Under the pieces are notes generated by a model that did no database searches, had not been told where the DNA came from, and saw only the letters and a program-made list of their open reading frames with translations. From contig JAQUOU010000006.1 in NCBI GenBank assembly GCA_028716975.1, positions 1 to 64,000 of the forward strand: DNA of 64,000 nucleotides. The letters run 5' to 3'. Both the position numbers and the translations under genes were made by a program. Of the stretch, positions 15,412 to 25,309 are shown piece by piece. This stretch comes from Methylobacter sp. (GTDB lineage: Bacteria; Pseudomonadota; Gammaproteobacteria; Methylococcales; Methylomonadaceae). Each line of letters starts with the position of its first letter. The first letter of the stretch is position 1.

Positions 15412-16824
15412 TTATTCCTCTATACCCAGCTCTTTTATTTTACGGGTTAATGTGTTTCTGCCGTAACCCAGTAAAATAGCAGCTTCATGGCGTTTGCCAT
15501 GAGTAAAATTTAACGCAGTTTTAATTAAAATTGTCTCTACTGTGGGAATGGTTTGCTTGGCCACTTCCGTTTCTTTTGTTATTAGTTGCTGCTCTATCCA
15601 TATTTTCAACAGTGATTCCCAATCAGCTCCTTCTACCTCCTTTTTCTCGGACGGTGTTTTGATTAATTCAGGCGGCAGATCGTGTAAATGGATTTCCCGA
15701 CCTGATGCCATAACGGTTAGCCAGCGGCAACTATTTTCCAGCTGCCTTACATTTCCAGGCCATTCCAGGGTGCTTAAAAAAGTTTCAGCGTCGGGATTTA
15801 ATATTTTAATTTCAGAATTGAGCTCGATAGCCGCTTGATTCAGGAAGTGACGCAGCAGCAAAGGTATATCCTGTTTACGGTCGCGTAACGGCGGAATATG
15901 TATGCGAATAACATTGAGCCTATGGAATAAATCCTCTCGAAAACGCCCCAGGTTAACTAATGTTTCAAGATTTTGGTGGGTAGCGGCAATAATCCGTACA
16001 TCTACTTTAACGGAAGCATGTCCGCCGACCGGATAAAATTCGCCGTCCGCAAGCACTCTTAATAAACGGGTCTGCAGTTCTGCGGGCATATCGCCTATCT
16101 CATCAAGAAACAGAGTGCCGCCATTGGCTTGCTCAAAGCGACCTGCGCGCCGCGATTGAGCCCCGGTAAACGCGCCTTTTTCATGCCCGAAAAGTTCCGA
16201 TTCCATAAGGTCTTTAGGAATAGCGGCCATGTTTAAGGCAATAAAGGGATTTGCAGCCCTTGGACTATGGCGATGCAAGGCTTTGGCGACCAACTCCTTG
16301 CCGGTTCCCGATTCACCATTGATGAGTACGGTAATGTGTGAGCGGGCAAGCCGGCCAATGGCGCGAAAAACTTCCTGCATCGCTGGAGCCGCGCCAATAA
16401 TTTCCGGCGTATTCTCTACTGGAGTAATTTCTTTTTGAGTTTCCAGGTGTTGCCGCCCATGAATACAGGCGCGGCGGGCAAGATCAACCACTTCCTTAAT
16501 GTCAAAGGGTTTGGGCAAATATTCAAATGCGCCACCGTGGAATGCGGAGACAGCGCTTTCCAGATCAGAGTGAGCAGTCATAACGATAACCGGCAACTCA
16601 GGGTGACTCAGCTGAACTTTGTCCAGAAGCTCCAGGCCATCCATGCCGGGCATTCTGATATCTGTTAATAAAGCATCTGGCAAACCACCCTGTAAGGCAT
16701 GCAGTAAATCTTTTGCACTGGAAAAACTACGGGTGTGTATGGACGCTTTTTGCAATGCTTTTTCAAGAACCCAACGTATGGATTTGTCGTCATCAATAAT
16801 CCAGACTGTTTCGGCTTTATTCAT
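15412..16824 (-). CDS. ntrC: Nitrogen response regulator NtrC (NR I)
   Basis: Sigma-54 activator of nitrogen-assimilation genes, 470 aa. Receiver domain at residues 5-120 with phosphoacceptor Asp55 in [12 protein letters not shown]+ domain with Walker A GESGTGKE, the sigma-54 contact loop GAFTGA and [10 protein letters not shown] (Walker B); and a C-terminal Fis-type helix-turn-helix ending [24 protein letters not shown]. Its start lies inside the last codons of ntrB (8-nt overlap), so the pair is translationally coupled. Family length and all signature residues are normal. NtrC-like sites and a sigma-54 promoter 3 kb away (20047-20160) are plausible targets. Confidence 0.96.
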   Translation of the reverse strand: MNKAETVWIIDDDKSIRWVLEKALQKASIHTRSFSSAKDLLHALQGGLPDALLTDIRMPGMDGLELLDKVQLSHPELPVIVMTAHSDLESAVSAFHGGAFEYLPKPFDIKEVVDLARRACIHGRQHLETQKEITPVENTPEIIGAAPAMQEVFRAIGRLARSHITVLINGESGTGKELVAKALHRHSPRAANPFIALNMAAIPKDLMESELFGHEKGAFTGAQSRRAGRFEQANGGTLFLDEIGDMPAELQTRLLRVLADGEFYPVGGHASVKVDVRIIAATHQNLETLVNLGRFREDLFHRLNVIRIHIPPLRDRKQDIPLLLRHFLNQAAIELNSEIKILNPDAETFLSTLEWPGNVRQLENSCRWLTVMASGREIHLHDLPPELIKTPSEKKEVEGADWESLLKIWIEQQLITKETEVAKQTIPTVETILIKTALNFTHGKRHEAAILLGYGRNTLTRKIKELGIEE

Positions 16825-17923
16825 TGTCGGCCTCTAGGGGTAAAAAAATTGAAAAAACAGTATTTCCAGGTTCGCTATTACATTCAATTAATCCGTTATG
16901 CTGGTTAATAAGCGATTGTGCAATAGATAAGCCCAATCCAGTTCCTTCTGCGCGTCCTGTAATCATTGGATAAAATATTTGATTCATCATGTCGGCATCT
17001 ATTCCGGGCCCGTTATCGATAATGTCAATTTTTGCAGTCAATTTATAACGTTTACGGCCTATATTCATTTGCCTGTGAATCCGGGTTTTGATGGTAATGT
17101 TTCCTTTGCCGTCTACAGCCTGAACTGCATTTCTGGCAATATTCAGGATAGCCTGAATTAATTGGTCTTTATCCGCCTGAAGATCAGGAATACTAGGATC
17201 GTAATCAGATTTAATTATGAGATTACCGCTGGATTCGGCTTGAACTAATTGCCTAACCCGCTCAACTACTTCATGAATATTTAAAGCTTGCTTATTCGGC
17301 AGTTTATTAGGCCCCAGCATCTTATCCATTAGACCTTGTAAGCGGTCCGATTCAGCAATAATAATTCGCGTGTACTCTTTTAGTTCAGGATCATGTAATT
17401 CCAGATCCAGTAACTGCGCTGCGCCGCGCAAGCCGCCTAATGGGTTTTTAATTTCATGAGCCAATCCTCTTACCAGCAATCGGGCGGTATTTTGCTGAGT
17501 TAATAATTGCTCTTCCTTTGAGATGCGAAGGTGGTTATCCACTTGTTGGAGTTCTACCAGTATTTCACTAACTTGCTCATTGATTAATAAAGGCGTCACG
17601 CTAAAGTTAATGGTAACGTTCGACGTTATACGGTCCAAAATAAGCTCCCGATCTACCAAAGACTCTCCCATGGTCAGGCATTGTTCTAAATTCATTATTA
17701 ATGCAGGATCAGAAGACTTGAATAAATCATAGGCTCTAAGCCCTACTAAATGGCGCGCGCTGCCTGCCAGCAGAATTTCTCCGGCAGTATTGATATAGGC
17801 GAGAGTTAAGTCACGATCAAATAATAAAATCGCTTCATTAATATGGTCAAGTATGCGTTTATACACTGTTTCCTTGGAATTAATGCCATTAATGCCTTTG
17901 TTTATAAGCAATTTATGGACCAA
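16817..17923 (-). CDS. ntrB: Nitrogen sensor kinase NtrB (NR II)
   Basis: Cytoplasmic histidine kinase/phosphatase that sets NtrC phosphorylation in response to PII. An N-terminal PAS-like sensor (about 20-130), the H-box GLAHEIKNPLGGLRGAAQLL with the phospho-His, N-box QAILNIARNAVQA, G1 DNGPGI and G2 GTGLGLSIA. No membrane segment, as expected. The frame opens with TTG at 17923 and has no clear ribosome site; start choice is uncertain by several codons. It lies 460 bp beyond the glnA terminator, so read-through from glnA or a separate promoter in between is possible. Confidence 0.95.
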   Translation of the reverse strand: MVHKLLINKGINGINSKETVYKRILDHINEAILLFDRDLTLAYINTAGEILLAGSARHLVGLRAYDLFKSSDPALIMNLEQCLTMGESLVDRELILDRITSNVTINFSVTPLLINEQVSEILVELQQVDNHLRISKEEQLLTQQNTARLLVRGLAHEIKNPLGGLRGAAQLLDLELHDPELKEYTRIIIAESDRLQGLMDKMLGPNKLPNKQALNIHEVVERVRQLVQAESSGNLIIKSDYDPSIPDLQADKDQLIQAILNIARNAVQAVDGKGNITIKTRIHRQMNIGRKRYKLTAKIDIIDNGPGIDADMMNQIFYPMITGRAEGTGLGLSIAQSLINQHNGLIECNSEPGNTVFSIFLPLEADNE

Positions 17924-18385
17924 TATAGCTAATATATTTTAGGAAATTACAGAAGACGAATGGAAGGAACCAGAGGGAATATAAAAAGGGCAAAGAAGCT
18001 ATAATTATTTAGGTAGGGAAACAGTTAAAATATGGCTTATGTAAATGAATAACGCACCAAAAAAGCGCATGGATAGCATTCCGGTAACTCACTTTATATT
18101 TTTGTGTTATCGGCCTAATGAGACAATACTCAGTAATTATGACTACTTCTCGATAATGCTTTCGCGTTATCCATCAGTTCTTAGCAGGGATAGCCTAGAT
18201 TATTCAGCCAATACCCGGCCTTGTCCTCTAGCTGAATCTGCACTGCTTCGGGTCGAAGTGATACAACAGCTTCTACAACAGCATAGGCAGGCTGTTATCT
18301 AAATAGTTGATCTCATATAAGTCAAACTTGCGTAATACTGGCATCACGAGGAGGTGCATGGCCAATTTAGGGGAACATCTGGGCA
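17924..18385. other. Intergenic region between ntrB and the glnA terminator
   Basis: No recognisable gene. A frame at 18045-18302 (85 codons, rightward) has no family resemblance and no ribosome site. The leftward promoter for ntrBC probably lies here, but I cannot name it. Confidence 0.4.
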
Positions 18386-18387
18386 TT

Positions 18388-18423
18388 AAAAACCCCGCTA
18401 AGCTTTATAGCTCGCGGGGTTAT
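18388..18423 (-). terminator. Intrinsic terminator of glnA
   Basis: On the minus strand AACCCCGC and GCGGGGTT pair over a 15-nt loop and are followed by TTTTTAA. It lies 37 nt past the glnA stop. Confidence 0.8.
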
Positions 18424-18459
18424 TAGAACTTCCGGGCTTGCTTGAAACAGGCCTAACTG

Positions 18460-19869
18460 TCACAAACTATAGTACATATCATACTCTACAGGGTGAGTGC
18501 TCATGCGAATACGGGTAACTTCTTCCATTTTCAGCTTAATATAGCCGTCAATCACGTCATTAGTAAAAACACCGCCGCGAGTTAAAAATTCCCGATCGTT
18601 ATCAAGAGCATCTAATGCCTGATCGAAAGCATGGCAGACTTGCGGGATATTTTTTTCTTCTTCCGGTGGGAGATCGTACAGATCCTTATCCATTGAATCG
18701 CCAGGATGAATTTTGTTTTGAATACCATCCAAACCAGCCATTAGCATGGCCGAGAATGCCAAGTATGGATTTGCCGTTGAATCTGGAAAACGAACTTCAA
18801 TGCGGCGTCCTTTGGGATTATTTACAAAAGGGATTCGGATAGAAGCCGAGCGGTTACGTGCAGAGTAAGCCAGCATAACAGGTGCTTCAAACCCTGGAAC
18901 CAAGCGCTTGTAACTATTAGTAGAGGCATTGGTAAAGGCGTTAAGCGCTTTAGCATGCTTAATGACACCGCCTATGTAATATAGCGCTGCCTCAGACAAG
19001 CCGCCATAAAGATCGCCTGTGAATAAATTGACACCACCTTTGGCTAAAGACTGGTGGACGTGCATGCCGCTGCCATTGTCGCCTACCATCGGTTTAGGCA
19101 TAAATGTTGCGGTCTTACCGTATGCGTGAGCAATGTTGGCAACAACATATTTTAAAATTAATACTTCATCGGCCTTTTTAACCAAGGTGTTAAATTTTAC
19201 CCCGATTTCACATTGACCCGCTGTGGCGACTTCATGATGGTGAACCTCAGTAACTTGTCCCATTTCTTCCAGAGTCAGACACATCGCAGAACGCATATCC
19301 TGAAGTGAATCTACTGGTGGAACAGGAAAATATCCCCCTTTAATGCCAGGACGGTGACCAATATTGCCGTCTTCATAAACTTTTTGTGAGTTCCAACCTG
19401 CTTCCGCTGAGTCGATCTTGTAAAAAGAGCCGCTCATATCGATGCCCCATCGAATATCATCAAATATGAAGAATTCATTTTCAGGTCCAAAGAATGCGGT
19501 ATCGGCAATGCCGGTCGATTGTAAGTATTTTTCTGCGCGCTTGGCTAGAGAACGAGGGTCCCGCTCGTAACCTTGCATATTTTTGGGTTCAATAATGTCG
19601 CAACGCAAAATTAACGTATTATCATCATAAAAAGGATCCATAACAGCTGTAGTTGGATCAGGCATTAAAATCATATCAGACTCATTAATATGCTTCCAGC
19701 CTGCAATTGAAGAACCATCAAACATATTGCCTTCTTCAAAAGTATCCTCATCAATACTATGAGCGGGAAATGTCACATGCTGCTCTTTACCGCGAGTATC
19801 ACAAAAACGAAAATCAACGAATTTTACGTCGTTTTCCTTGATCATTTTAAGTACGTTTTCTACAGACAT
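18460..19869 (-). CDS. glnA: Glutamine synthetase type I
   Basis: Makes glutamine from glutamate, ammonia and ATP as a dodecamer in the cytoplasm. 469 aa, the enterobacterial length. Seen: the N-terminal [18 protein letters not shown], the metal/substrate segments [10 protein letters not shown] and [31 protein letters not shown], and the adenylylation loop [11 protein letters not shown] with the target Tyr near 397, so control by GlnE-type adenylylation is expected. ATG19869 has AGGAG 8 nt upstream. Two NtrC-like sites lie about 180-220 bp upstream; a TGGCAC at 19912-19917 on this strand resembles a sigma-54 -24 box but lacks a -12 GC at the right spacing. Confidence 0.97.
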   Translation of the reverse strand: MSVENVLKMIKENDVKFVDFRFCDTRGKEQHVTFPAHSIDEDTFEEGNMFDGSSIAGWKHINESDMILMPDPTTAVMDPFYDDNTLILRCDIIEPKNMQGYERDPRSLAKRAEKYLQSTGIADTAFFGPENEFFIFDDIRWGIDMSGSFYKIDSAEAGWNSQKVYEDGNIGHRPGIKGGYFPVPPVDSLQDMRSAMCLTLEEMGQVTEVHHHEVATAGQCEIGVKFNTLVKKADEVLILKYVVANIAHAYGKTATFMPKPMVGDNGSGMHVHQSLAKGGVNLFTGDLYGGLSEAALYYIGGVIKHAKALNAFTNASTNSYKRLVPGFEAPVMLAYSARNRSASIRIPFVNNPKGRRIEVRFPDSTANPYLAFSAMLMAGLDGIQNKIHPGDSMDKDLYDLPPEEEKNIPQVCHAFDQALDALDNDREFLTRGGVFTNDVIDGYIKLKMEEVTRIRMSTHPVEYDMYYSL

Positions 19870-20046
19870 TTAAGTCTCCTGGGGGTTATAAAATCAGTTT
19901 TTTATGCCTAGTGCCATAACATAACACTTTTTTTGATCGCTTCGCCACTAAAAAAACCATGAAGAAAAAGTCTTATTATTAGTCTACTATTAAATAAAGT
20001 AACTAAAAAATTTCGACATGTGAATAGACCTATTAAAGTAAATATC

Positions 20047-20061
20047 GCGCATTTTTGGTGC
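20047..20061. promoter_or_regulatory. Candidate NtrC-binding site 1
   Basis: GCGC-N7-GTGC (reverse GCAC-N7-GCGC) differs at one base from the enterobacterial NtrC pattern GCAC-N7-GTGC. Its centre is 31 bp from the second site, about three helical turns, like the strong pair upstream of enterobacterial glnA. Confidence 0.55.
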
Positions 20062-20077
20062 AACCCTATCAAGAATT

Positions 20078-20092
20078 GCCCAGAATATGTGC
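20078..20092. promoter_or_regulatory. Candidate NtrC-binding site 2
   Basis: GCCC-N7-GTGC, also one mismatch from GCAC-N7-GTGC. It lies about 85 bp upstream of the predicted porin transcription start and 215 bp upstream of glnA, so one pair could serve both divergent genes. Confidence 0.5.
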
Positions 20093-20144
20093 GTCCAATT
20101 TTATTTTGTTGCATTAAACCCATGATTATTGGCTAAAATACAAC

Positions 20145-20160
20145 TGGCATTTTACTTGCT
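20145..20160 (+). promoter_or_regulatory. Sigma-54 promoter of the porin gene
   Basis: TGGCAT-TTTAC-TTGCT keeps the invariant GG and GC exactly 10 nt apart and differs from TGGCAC-N5-TTGCW at one base. Start of transcription would be near 20171, giving a leader of about 44 nt before ATG20215. Confidence 0.75.
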
Positions 20161-20214
20161 AATTTTAATACTCATGGGCACTTTGCCTTAATGATGAATC
20201 AACGAGGATATTAT

Positions 20215-21582
20215 ATGAATTACCATCCCAACCATGATTGCTTCAATCTTAAGCCCTTGGCGCTTAGCTTCGCGTTAATTTCAGCTTTTGCTACGGCGCA
20301 TGCAAAAAGTTTAACAGAAGCTAACAGCTTACTCGAAACTATGGGTGATCCTAATGAAAGCTCTCTAATGAAAAATATGGGTGTGAAAGTCGGTGCATGG
20401 CTTAATGCCGGTGTGACTTATAATGGGAATGACCCCGTCAATAAATTTAATGGCCCGGTTACTTTTGGTGATCGTTCGGCCGAACTGCAGTTGAACCAGT
20501 TGAATTTGTATATACAAAGGGCGGTGGCTACAGAAGGCGATGCGTGGGATGTTGGAGCGCGCGTCGATGTCATGTTTGGTACCGATTCTATTTTTACGCA
20601 AGCATACGGCGTACCTGCTTTCGATGTAAATACAGGGCAACCCTTGAACAGGGGTAATTGGGACCTTAACTTCCTTGGCAGTAATGATAACCGTTTTTAT
20701 GATATTGCAATTCCTCAGGCTTACGCGGAACTTTATGCCCCAGTGGGCAATGGCTTGAATATTAAGGCCGGTCATTTTTATACTCCGATTGGCTATGAAA
20801 CGGTTCCTGCCCCGGACAACTTCTTCTATACCCATGCTTACACCATGCAATACGGCGAACCGTTCACGCATACCGGCGTAATGGGCAACTACGCTGTTGA
20901 CAGTAATTGGTCTGTTATGGGCGGCGTCGTCACCGGCAGCGCCACTGGCGGCTGGGATGGCAATTTTAATAAACAACTGGGTAACTGGAGCGGCTTGATG
21001 GGTGGCACCTGGACCAGCGACGACAAAGGTACCTCCTTCAATGCCAGCGGCACTTATGGCGGCACTTCTGAACACAGCAGTCAGAGCTGGGGAATCTATA
21101 GCTTAGTGCTGAAACATAATGTCACCGATAAATTTCATATGATGTTGCAACATGATCATGGCTATGCTAATAGCGTGGTCACCTCGTCGGCATCCCCTGG
21201 CACCCCTGTAGATGCCGAGTGGTATGGCATCAACTCACATTGGTATTATGATGTTTTGGATAATTTGGCAGCAGGCATTCGGGCCGAGTGGTTCCGCGAT
21301 CAAAAAGGATTCCGGGTTTGCTCGCCAGGGCGCGTATCGGCAGCGACCGATGGTGCCAACAATAGCTATGCAACCGGCGGCATAAATACTTCCAGCTGTA
21401 CGCCTGGAAGTTATTACGCAATTACTGCCGGCGTAAACTGGAAGCCAATGAAATGGCTTAATATTCGTCCAAATGTTCGTTATGACTGGGTTGACGCAGG
21501 ATCATTAGCCGGTAGCGGGCCTTTCGGCGAAAATAAAAAAGACCAATTTCTGTTCTCGACCGACATGAATATAAATTTTTAA
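20215..21582 (+). CDS. Outer-membrane beta-barrel porin (OmpL/BBP2-like)
   Basis: A 455-aa outer-membrane protein. A signal peptide (hydrophobic PLALSFALISAFATAHA, cleavage after AHA) precedes a barrel rich in alternating aromatic/Gly/Asn strands, ending in Phe as outer-membrane barrels do. RVDVMFGTDSIFTQAYGV and AGHFYTPIGYETVPAPDNFFYTHAYTMQYGEP are typical of the putative beta-barrel porin-2 family. I start at ATG20215, because GAGGA stands 6 nt before it; the in-frame ATG at 20191 lacks a ribosome site. A sigma-54 promoter and NtrC-like sites suggest nitrogen-limited expression, so uptake of a nitrogen compound is a reasonable guess. The solute is unknown. Confidence 0.85.
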   Translation: MNYHPNHDCFNLKPLALSFALISAFATAHAKSLTEANSLLETMGDPNESSLMKNMGVKVGAWLNAGVTYNGNDPVNKFNGPVTFGDRSAELQLNQLNLYIQRAVATEGDAWDVGARVDVMFGTDSIFTQAYGVPAFDVNTGQPLNRGNWDLNFLGSNDNRFYDIAIPQAYAELYAPVGNGLNIKAGHFYTPIGYETVPAPDNFFYTHAYTMQYGEPFTHTGVMGNYAVDSNWSVMGGVVTGSATGGWDGNFNKQLGNWSGLMGGTWTSDDKGTSFNASGTYGGTSEHSSQSWGIYSLVLKHNVTDKFHMMLQHDHGYANSVVTSSASPGTPVDAEWYGINSHWYYDVLDNLAAGIRAEWFRDQKGFRVCSPGRVSAATDGANNSYATGGINTSSCTPGSYYAITAGVNWKPMKWLNIRPNVRYDWVDAGSLAGSGPFGENKKDQFLFSTDMNINF

Positions 21583-21615
21583 TACGGCAATTAGAGATAT
21601 AGATATTGCAATCTC

Positions 21616-21647
21616 AATAAAAATGCGCTCACGGGCGCATTTTTATT
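21616..21647 (+). terminator. Intrinsic terminator after the porin
   Basis: AATAAAAATGCGC and GCGCATTTTTATT form a perfect 13-bp stem around TCACGG, with the T-run inside the distal arm; it can work on both strands. Confidence 0.85.
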
Positions 21648-21802
21648 GTCTGCTTTGCGTAGCCTATTCAAAATTCCGGCATCGAAACTGAAGCCGGAGA
21701 TCAAGCTTTTATGAGTCGGTTAACCCTTAAAACCTGTTCACTATCTGTTGAGAATTATCGATAATATCAGTATGAGAAAAACTTACTCCAGCCAAACTAT
21801 AA

Positions 21803-21937
21803 GGTAAAATCAGACTGATTAATTACGCCCCAAACAAAGGTTATAATGCCGGACTAAAAGTATCAGGTAGTAAGCGGCAACTCTTCATTGGTATCGAATG
21901 TGGGCGTCATGAGATTGTGGTCAACAAAACCGACTAA
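21803..21937 (+). pseudogene. Short DDE-transposase-like fragment
   Basis: A 44-codon open frame contains NKGYNAGLKVSGSKRQLFIG followed by IECGRHEIVVNKTD and a stop. The pattern recalls the catalytic core of IS5/IS4-group transposases (GLKV..., then L.(V/I)GID..(T)HEIV). No start codon, no complete protein and no ends are visible. Family assignment weak. Confidence 0.3.
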
Positions 21938-22294
21938 CGGATGTTCAAGGCACGCTGGGAGCGATTAAATAGCATGGACTCAGAAATCATTGCGTTGCTT
22001 AGATGGCTGCCATAAGGGTCAGTTGTTTCGAGAGGCCGCTCAGGGACTACTCGAGACCCCGCTATAAACAGGACTACCTTCCTTTGCTTTCATTCCCAAA
22101 CGCGGGGTTATCTAATGCTCGTTCATTTGGGGGAAGAAATGCCGGAGACTTTAATAAAGTTACCGAGTGTTTCATACCCGATTACGGTAATGGGTTAAAG
22201 CTGTGAAACGACATAAGAATAATGGGATAATTAATTGATTTAAATAGTAACCGTTACTTCACCTATCTGTATTTCTAAATAGAGTCATCCCCAC

Positions 22295-22465
22295 GTGATC
22301 AGCGATAAAACCGTAAGGATTGATGCCCATCTTTACGAAGAATTAAAACGCCGGAAGAAAGAAAACGCTCGCTTAATAGAGGAGCACGATTTATTAAAAA
22401 AGCGCCCACCCGGTAATCCAGCACCCTATGCAAAGAAACAGTTTGCCCCTGTGGGCGCCGATTGA
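22295..22465 (+). pseudogene. IS3-family OrfA-like fragment
   Basis: The frame encodes ELKRRKKENARLIEEHDLLKK, the leucine-zipper end typical of IS3-family OrfA, but lacks the N-terminal helix-turn-helix. Its frame runs into the left end of the IS21 remnant, which supplies the stop, so the IS21 element may have inserted into an IS3-type element. Confidence 0.45.
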
Positions 22466-22565
22466 AAATTGACCATTTAGAGGGATTTGTACCGATCGAA
22501 TTTTGACCCGGTAATCCCTGTATCCGGCTTAGTTTTTAAGCCGGAGTCAATCAAGAGTGTATACC

Positions 22566-23194
22566 ATGTCTACGGTCGCAAAAGTTCGACGGTTGCTTCA
22601 TCGTGACCCCTATCCCTCAGTGAAAGTCAGCGACGGGCACGCCTGTCGCGTAACACCGTCAAAGCCTGGCTTAAGGAAAGCAGTCCTGATGGCTACAAGT
22701 ATCTCTAAAGACCCACGGTTAATGGCAAGTTGACGCCGTTTGTTCCTGCCCTGTTAGTGGCGTTGGAAGCTAACTCACGGCGTTCCAAGCGGGATCGATG
22801 TAGCGCCTTGATGTTGTTTGAGGCTCTCAAAAAGGACGGCTATGCCGGCGGTTATTCCATCCTGACTGATTATGTCCGCCATTGGCGTAATGGCTTGATT
22901 CCGGGGGCAGGAAGATCTGCGTTTGTGCCCCTTAAGTTTCAACTGGGCGAAGCCTTTCACTTTGATTGGAGCGATGAATGGTTCATGATTAAGGGTAGTC
23001 ATCGCAAACTCCAAGCCGCTCATACCAAGTTGCGCGCGAGCCGTGCCTTCTCTGTCTGCCTATCCAACGCAAACCCAGGCCGGTCTAGGACGCGCACACC
23101 AGAGCCTTCACAGCCGTCGACAGGTGACCAAAAGGAATGGCCGTGTCGTCAATGCGCGTTTTTTCGCGATGACGGCACATTCAGAATGGAGTAG
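22566..23194 (+). pseudogene. istA transposase remnant (IS21)
   Basis: Begins MSTVAKVRRLLHRDPYPSVK. After a frameshift it continues with the HTH-like LSRNTVKAWLKES, then after a stop with LTPFVPALLVALEANSRRSKRD and the start of the DDE core FQLGEAFHFDWSDEW (first catalytic Asp). The later DDE residues are missing, because the frame runs into unrelated sequence. Cannot be active. Confidence 0.65.
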
Positions 23195-23390
23195 CGGGTT
23201 TATCGATGCCAAATTGACCCCGGCGCTATTGAATCGCCTGACTCATCATTGTCCTATCATCGAAACAGGTAATGAATCATTCTGGTTTAAGCAAAGTAGT
23301 GCTAAAGCTAAGGGGCGTATCCAATCACGGAAGTCGTCTTTAGGTGTATCGCTAACTTCAGAAACAGCAGCCGTTGATTCCCAGGAATAG
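23160..23390 (+). pseudogene. istB ATPase C-terminal remnant (IS21)
   Basis: In the frame ending at 23390 the C-terminal part of IstB is recognisable: LTPALLNRLTHHCPIIETGNESFWFKQSSAKAKG closely follows the family pattern ALLDRLTHHC.I.ETGN.S.RFK. The Walker motifs and everything before are deleted, so the istA-istB junction is an internal deletion. Confidence 0.65.
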
Positions 23391-23718
23391 GATGATTCTT
23401 TCTCTATTTGTTCATTTTAAAATAACAACTTAATAAAAAAAGGGGGTCAAAACTAACTCAGTCTGGTCGATTATTTCAATGCTGTAGAGTACGCGATACA
23501 GCAACTTCCCCGCGTCAGTTTTCAATCGGCGCCAATACTGTGGGTTTTATGCTAAGCAGAGTGCGGATAAGTTCACGTTTTCAGTCGCGTGTCAAATGGG
23601 TAAGCTCTATTTATACCGCTTCTTACAGCATGAAAGCCGGACAATTTATGTGCTACAATCCCGGATATTTTATTTGCCCCCAATATTAATTACTACCAAG
23701 ATATTAATTAATTATTAA

Positions 23719-23747
23719 TTGACACTTAGCGTTCAATAGAAGAAAAT
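23719..23747 (+). promoter_or_regulatory. Sigma-70 promoter of the tRNA-tufB unit
   Basis: TTGACA (23719-23724), 17-bp spacer, GAAAAT (23742-23747), then a GC-rich stretch GACGGGC near the expected start, as in stringently controlled tRNA promoters. tRNA-Tyr begins 19 nt later. Confidence 0.7.
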
Positions 23748-23766
23748 GACGGGCTTATGTCGTATT

Positions 23767-23851
23767 GGAGGGGTTCCCGAGCGGCCAAAGGGATCAGACT
23801 GTAAATCTGCCGGCTCTGCCTTCGGAGGTTCGAATCCTCCCCCCTCCACCA
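23767..23851 (+). tRNA. tRNA-Tyr (GTA)
   Basis: 85-nt class II tRNA: GGAGGGG acceptor, long variable arm CCGGCTCTGCCTTCGG, anticodon loop CTGTAAA, T-loop GTTCGAATC, encoded CCA. First of a Tyr-Gly-Thr-tufB-Trp cluster. Confidence 0.97.
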
Positions 23852-23869
23852 TCCTAAATTAAATAATCT

Positions 23870-23943
23870 GCGGGTGTAGTTCAATGGTAGAACTCCAGCC
23901 TTCCAAGCTGATCACGTGGGTTCGATTCCCATCACCCGCTCCA
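23870..23943 (+). tRNA. tRNA-Gly (TCC)
   Basis: 74-nt cloverleaf: GCGGGTG acceptor, short D-arm GTTCAATGGTAGAAC, anticodon loop CTTCCAA, T-loop GTTCGATTC, encoded CCA. Confidence 0.97.
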
Positions 23944-23959
23944 TATTTTTTATAATTTG

Positions 23960-24035
<76 letters not shown>

Positions 24036-24070
24036 GTTGTAGTAATATTGATTGTTAAGAGTATATTTTA

Positions 24071-25261
24071 ATGGCCAAAGAAAAATTTTCCCGCAGTAAG
24101 CCGCATGTAAACGTAGGCACGATCGGTCACGTGGATCACGGCAAGACGACGCTCACGGCGGCGCTGACGAAAGTCATGGCGGAGCTGCAAGGCGGCGAAG
24201 TAAAAGCCTTTGATCAGATTGATAATGCCCCGGAAGAGCGGGCCCGCGGCATTACCATCGCCACTTCGCATGTCGAGTATGAATCGGCCGTACGGCATTA
24301 TGCCCATGTAGATTGCCCGGGTCATGCGGACTATGTGAAAAACATGATTACCGGGGCAGCGCAAATGGACGGCGCCATCCTGGTCTGTTCGGCCGCGGAC
24401 GGCCCAATGCCGCAAACCCGGGAGCATATCCTGTTATCGCGCCAGGTGGGGGTGCCTTATATCGTGGTGTTCCTGAATAAAGCCGATATGGTCGATGATG
24501 CTGAATTGATCGAACTGGTGGAAATGGAAATCCGGGAATTACTGGATATGTACGAATTTCCAGGAGATGATACCCCGATTATTGTGGGCTCCGCCTTAAA
24601 GGCCCTGGAAGGGGATACCAGTGAGATTGGCGTGCCCTCCGTGGTTAAATTGGTCGAGGCATTGGACAGCTATATTCCCTTGCCGGAGCGGGCTGTGGAC
24701 GGTGCTTTTTTATTGCCTATCGAAGATGTGTTCTCCATTTCAGGGCGGGGTACCGTCGTCACCGGCCGTATTGAGCGCGGCGTGATCAAGGTCGGTCAGG
24801 AAGTCGAGATTGTCGGCATCCGGCCAACCGTGACCACCACCTGTACCGGTGTGGAAATGTTCCGTAAACTGCTGGATCAGGGCCAGGCCGGAGATAACGT
24901 CGGTATCCTGTTGCGCGGCACCAAACGGGATGACGTGGAGCGCGGTCAGGTCCTGGCTCATAAGGGCACCATTAAGCCGCATGCGCATTTCAATGCGGAG
25001 ATTTATGTGTTATCCAAGGAAGAAGGGGGGCGCCATACGCCGTTTTTTAACGGCTATCGCCCGCAGTTCTATTTCCGTACCACCGATGTGACCGGGGCCG
25101 TGGACCTGCCGGAAGGTGTGGAAATGGTGATGCCCGGGGATAACATTGCGGTCCAGGTTAAACTGATTTCGCCGATTGCCATGGAAGAGGGCCTGCGCTT
25201 TGCTATCCGCGAAGGCGGCCGTACCGTCGGGGCCGGCGTTGTTGCATCAATAGTTGAATAA
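24071..25261 (+). CDS. tufB: Elongation factor Tu, copy B
   Basis: GTPase that carries aminoacyl-tRNA to the ribosome. 396 aa with G1 GHVDHGKT, switch [15 protein letters not shown]3 DCPGH, G4 NKAD and domain II/III blocks [13 protein letters not shown] and [13 protein letters not shown]. The encoded protein is identical to tufA at 40539. At DNA level the two match essentially along the whole ORF apart from the last sense codon (GAA here, GAG there), while the flanks are unrelated. Codon use is clearly richer in G/C at third positions than in the neighbouring ribosomal genes. Transcribed with the tRNAs around it. Confidence 0.98.
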   Translation: MAKEKFSRSKPHVNVGTIGHVDHGKTTLTAALTKVMAELQGGEVKAFDQIDNAPEERARGITIATSHVEYESAVRHYAHVDCPGHADYVKNMITGAAQMDGAILVCSAADGPMPQTREHILLSRQVGVPYIVVFLNKADMVDDAELIELVEMEIRELLDMYEFPGDDTPIIVGSALKALEGDTSEIGVPSVVKLVEALDSYIPLPERAVDGAFLLPIEDVFSISGRGTVVTGRIERGVIKVGQEVEIVGIRPTVTTTCTGVEMFRKLLDQGQAGDNVGILLRGTKRDDVERGQVLAHKGTIKPHAHFNAEIYVLSKEEGGRHTPFFNGYRPQFYFRTTDVTGAVDLPEGVEMVMPGDNIAVQVKLISPIAMEEGLRFAIREGGRTVGAGVVASIVE

Positions 25262-25309
25262 TAATTTCAATTAGCATATACTATTGGATTATGTAAGGTT
25301 TACCTGAAT

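Larger units (their letters stand above)
22450..23537 (+). mobile_element. Deleted IS21-family insertion sequence
   Basis: Inverted ends are visible: GGCGCCGATTGAAAATTG at 22454-22471 and its near reverse complement at 23516-23533. Inside lie further TTTTGACC-type sub-terminal repeats at both ends, as usual in IS21 elements, plus remnants of istA and istB. At about 1.1 kb it is less than half the usual size. Outer limits are uncertain by a few bases and I found no clear target duplication. Confidence 0.7.

Noticed and set aside
18045-18302. 85-codon frame between ntrB and glnA
   Set aside because: No ribosome site, no recognised motif; likely chance in a non-coding gap.
19944-19960. Possible sigma-54 site for glnA (minus strand, GG followed by TAGTGGC)
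   Set aside because: The GG and GC are 11 nt apart instead of 10, and the rest matches poorly.
22003-22206. 67-codon frame in the transposon graveyard
   Set aside because: No similarity to transposases that I can recognise and low-complexity content.
24068-24427. Long antisense frames inside both tuf genes
   Set aside because: Appear identically in both copies because the sense genes are near-identical; high-GC codon use opens the shadow frame.
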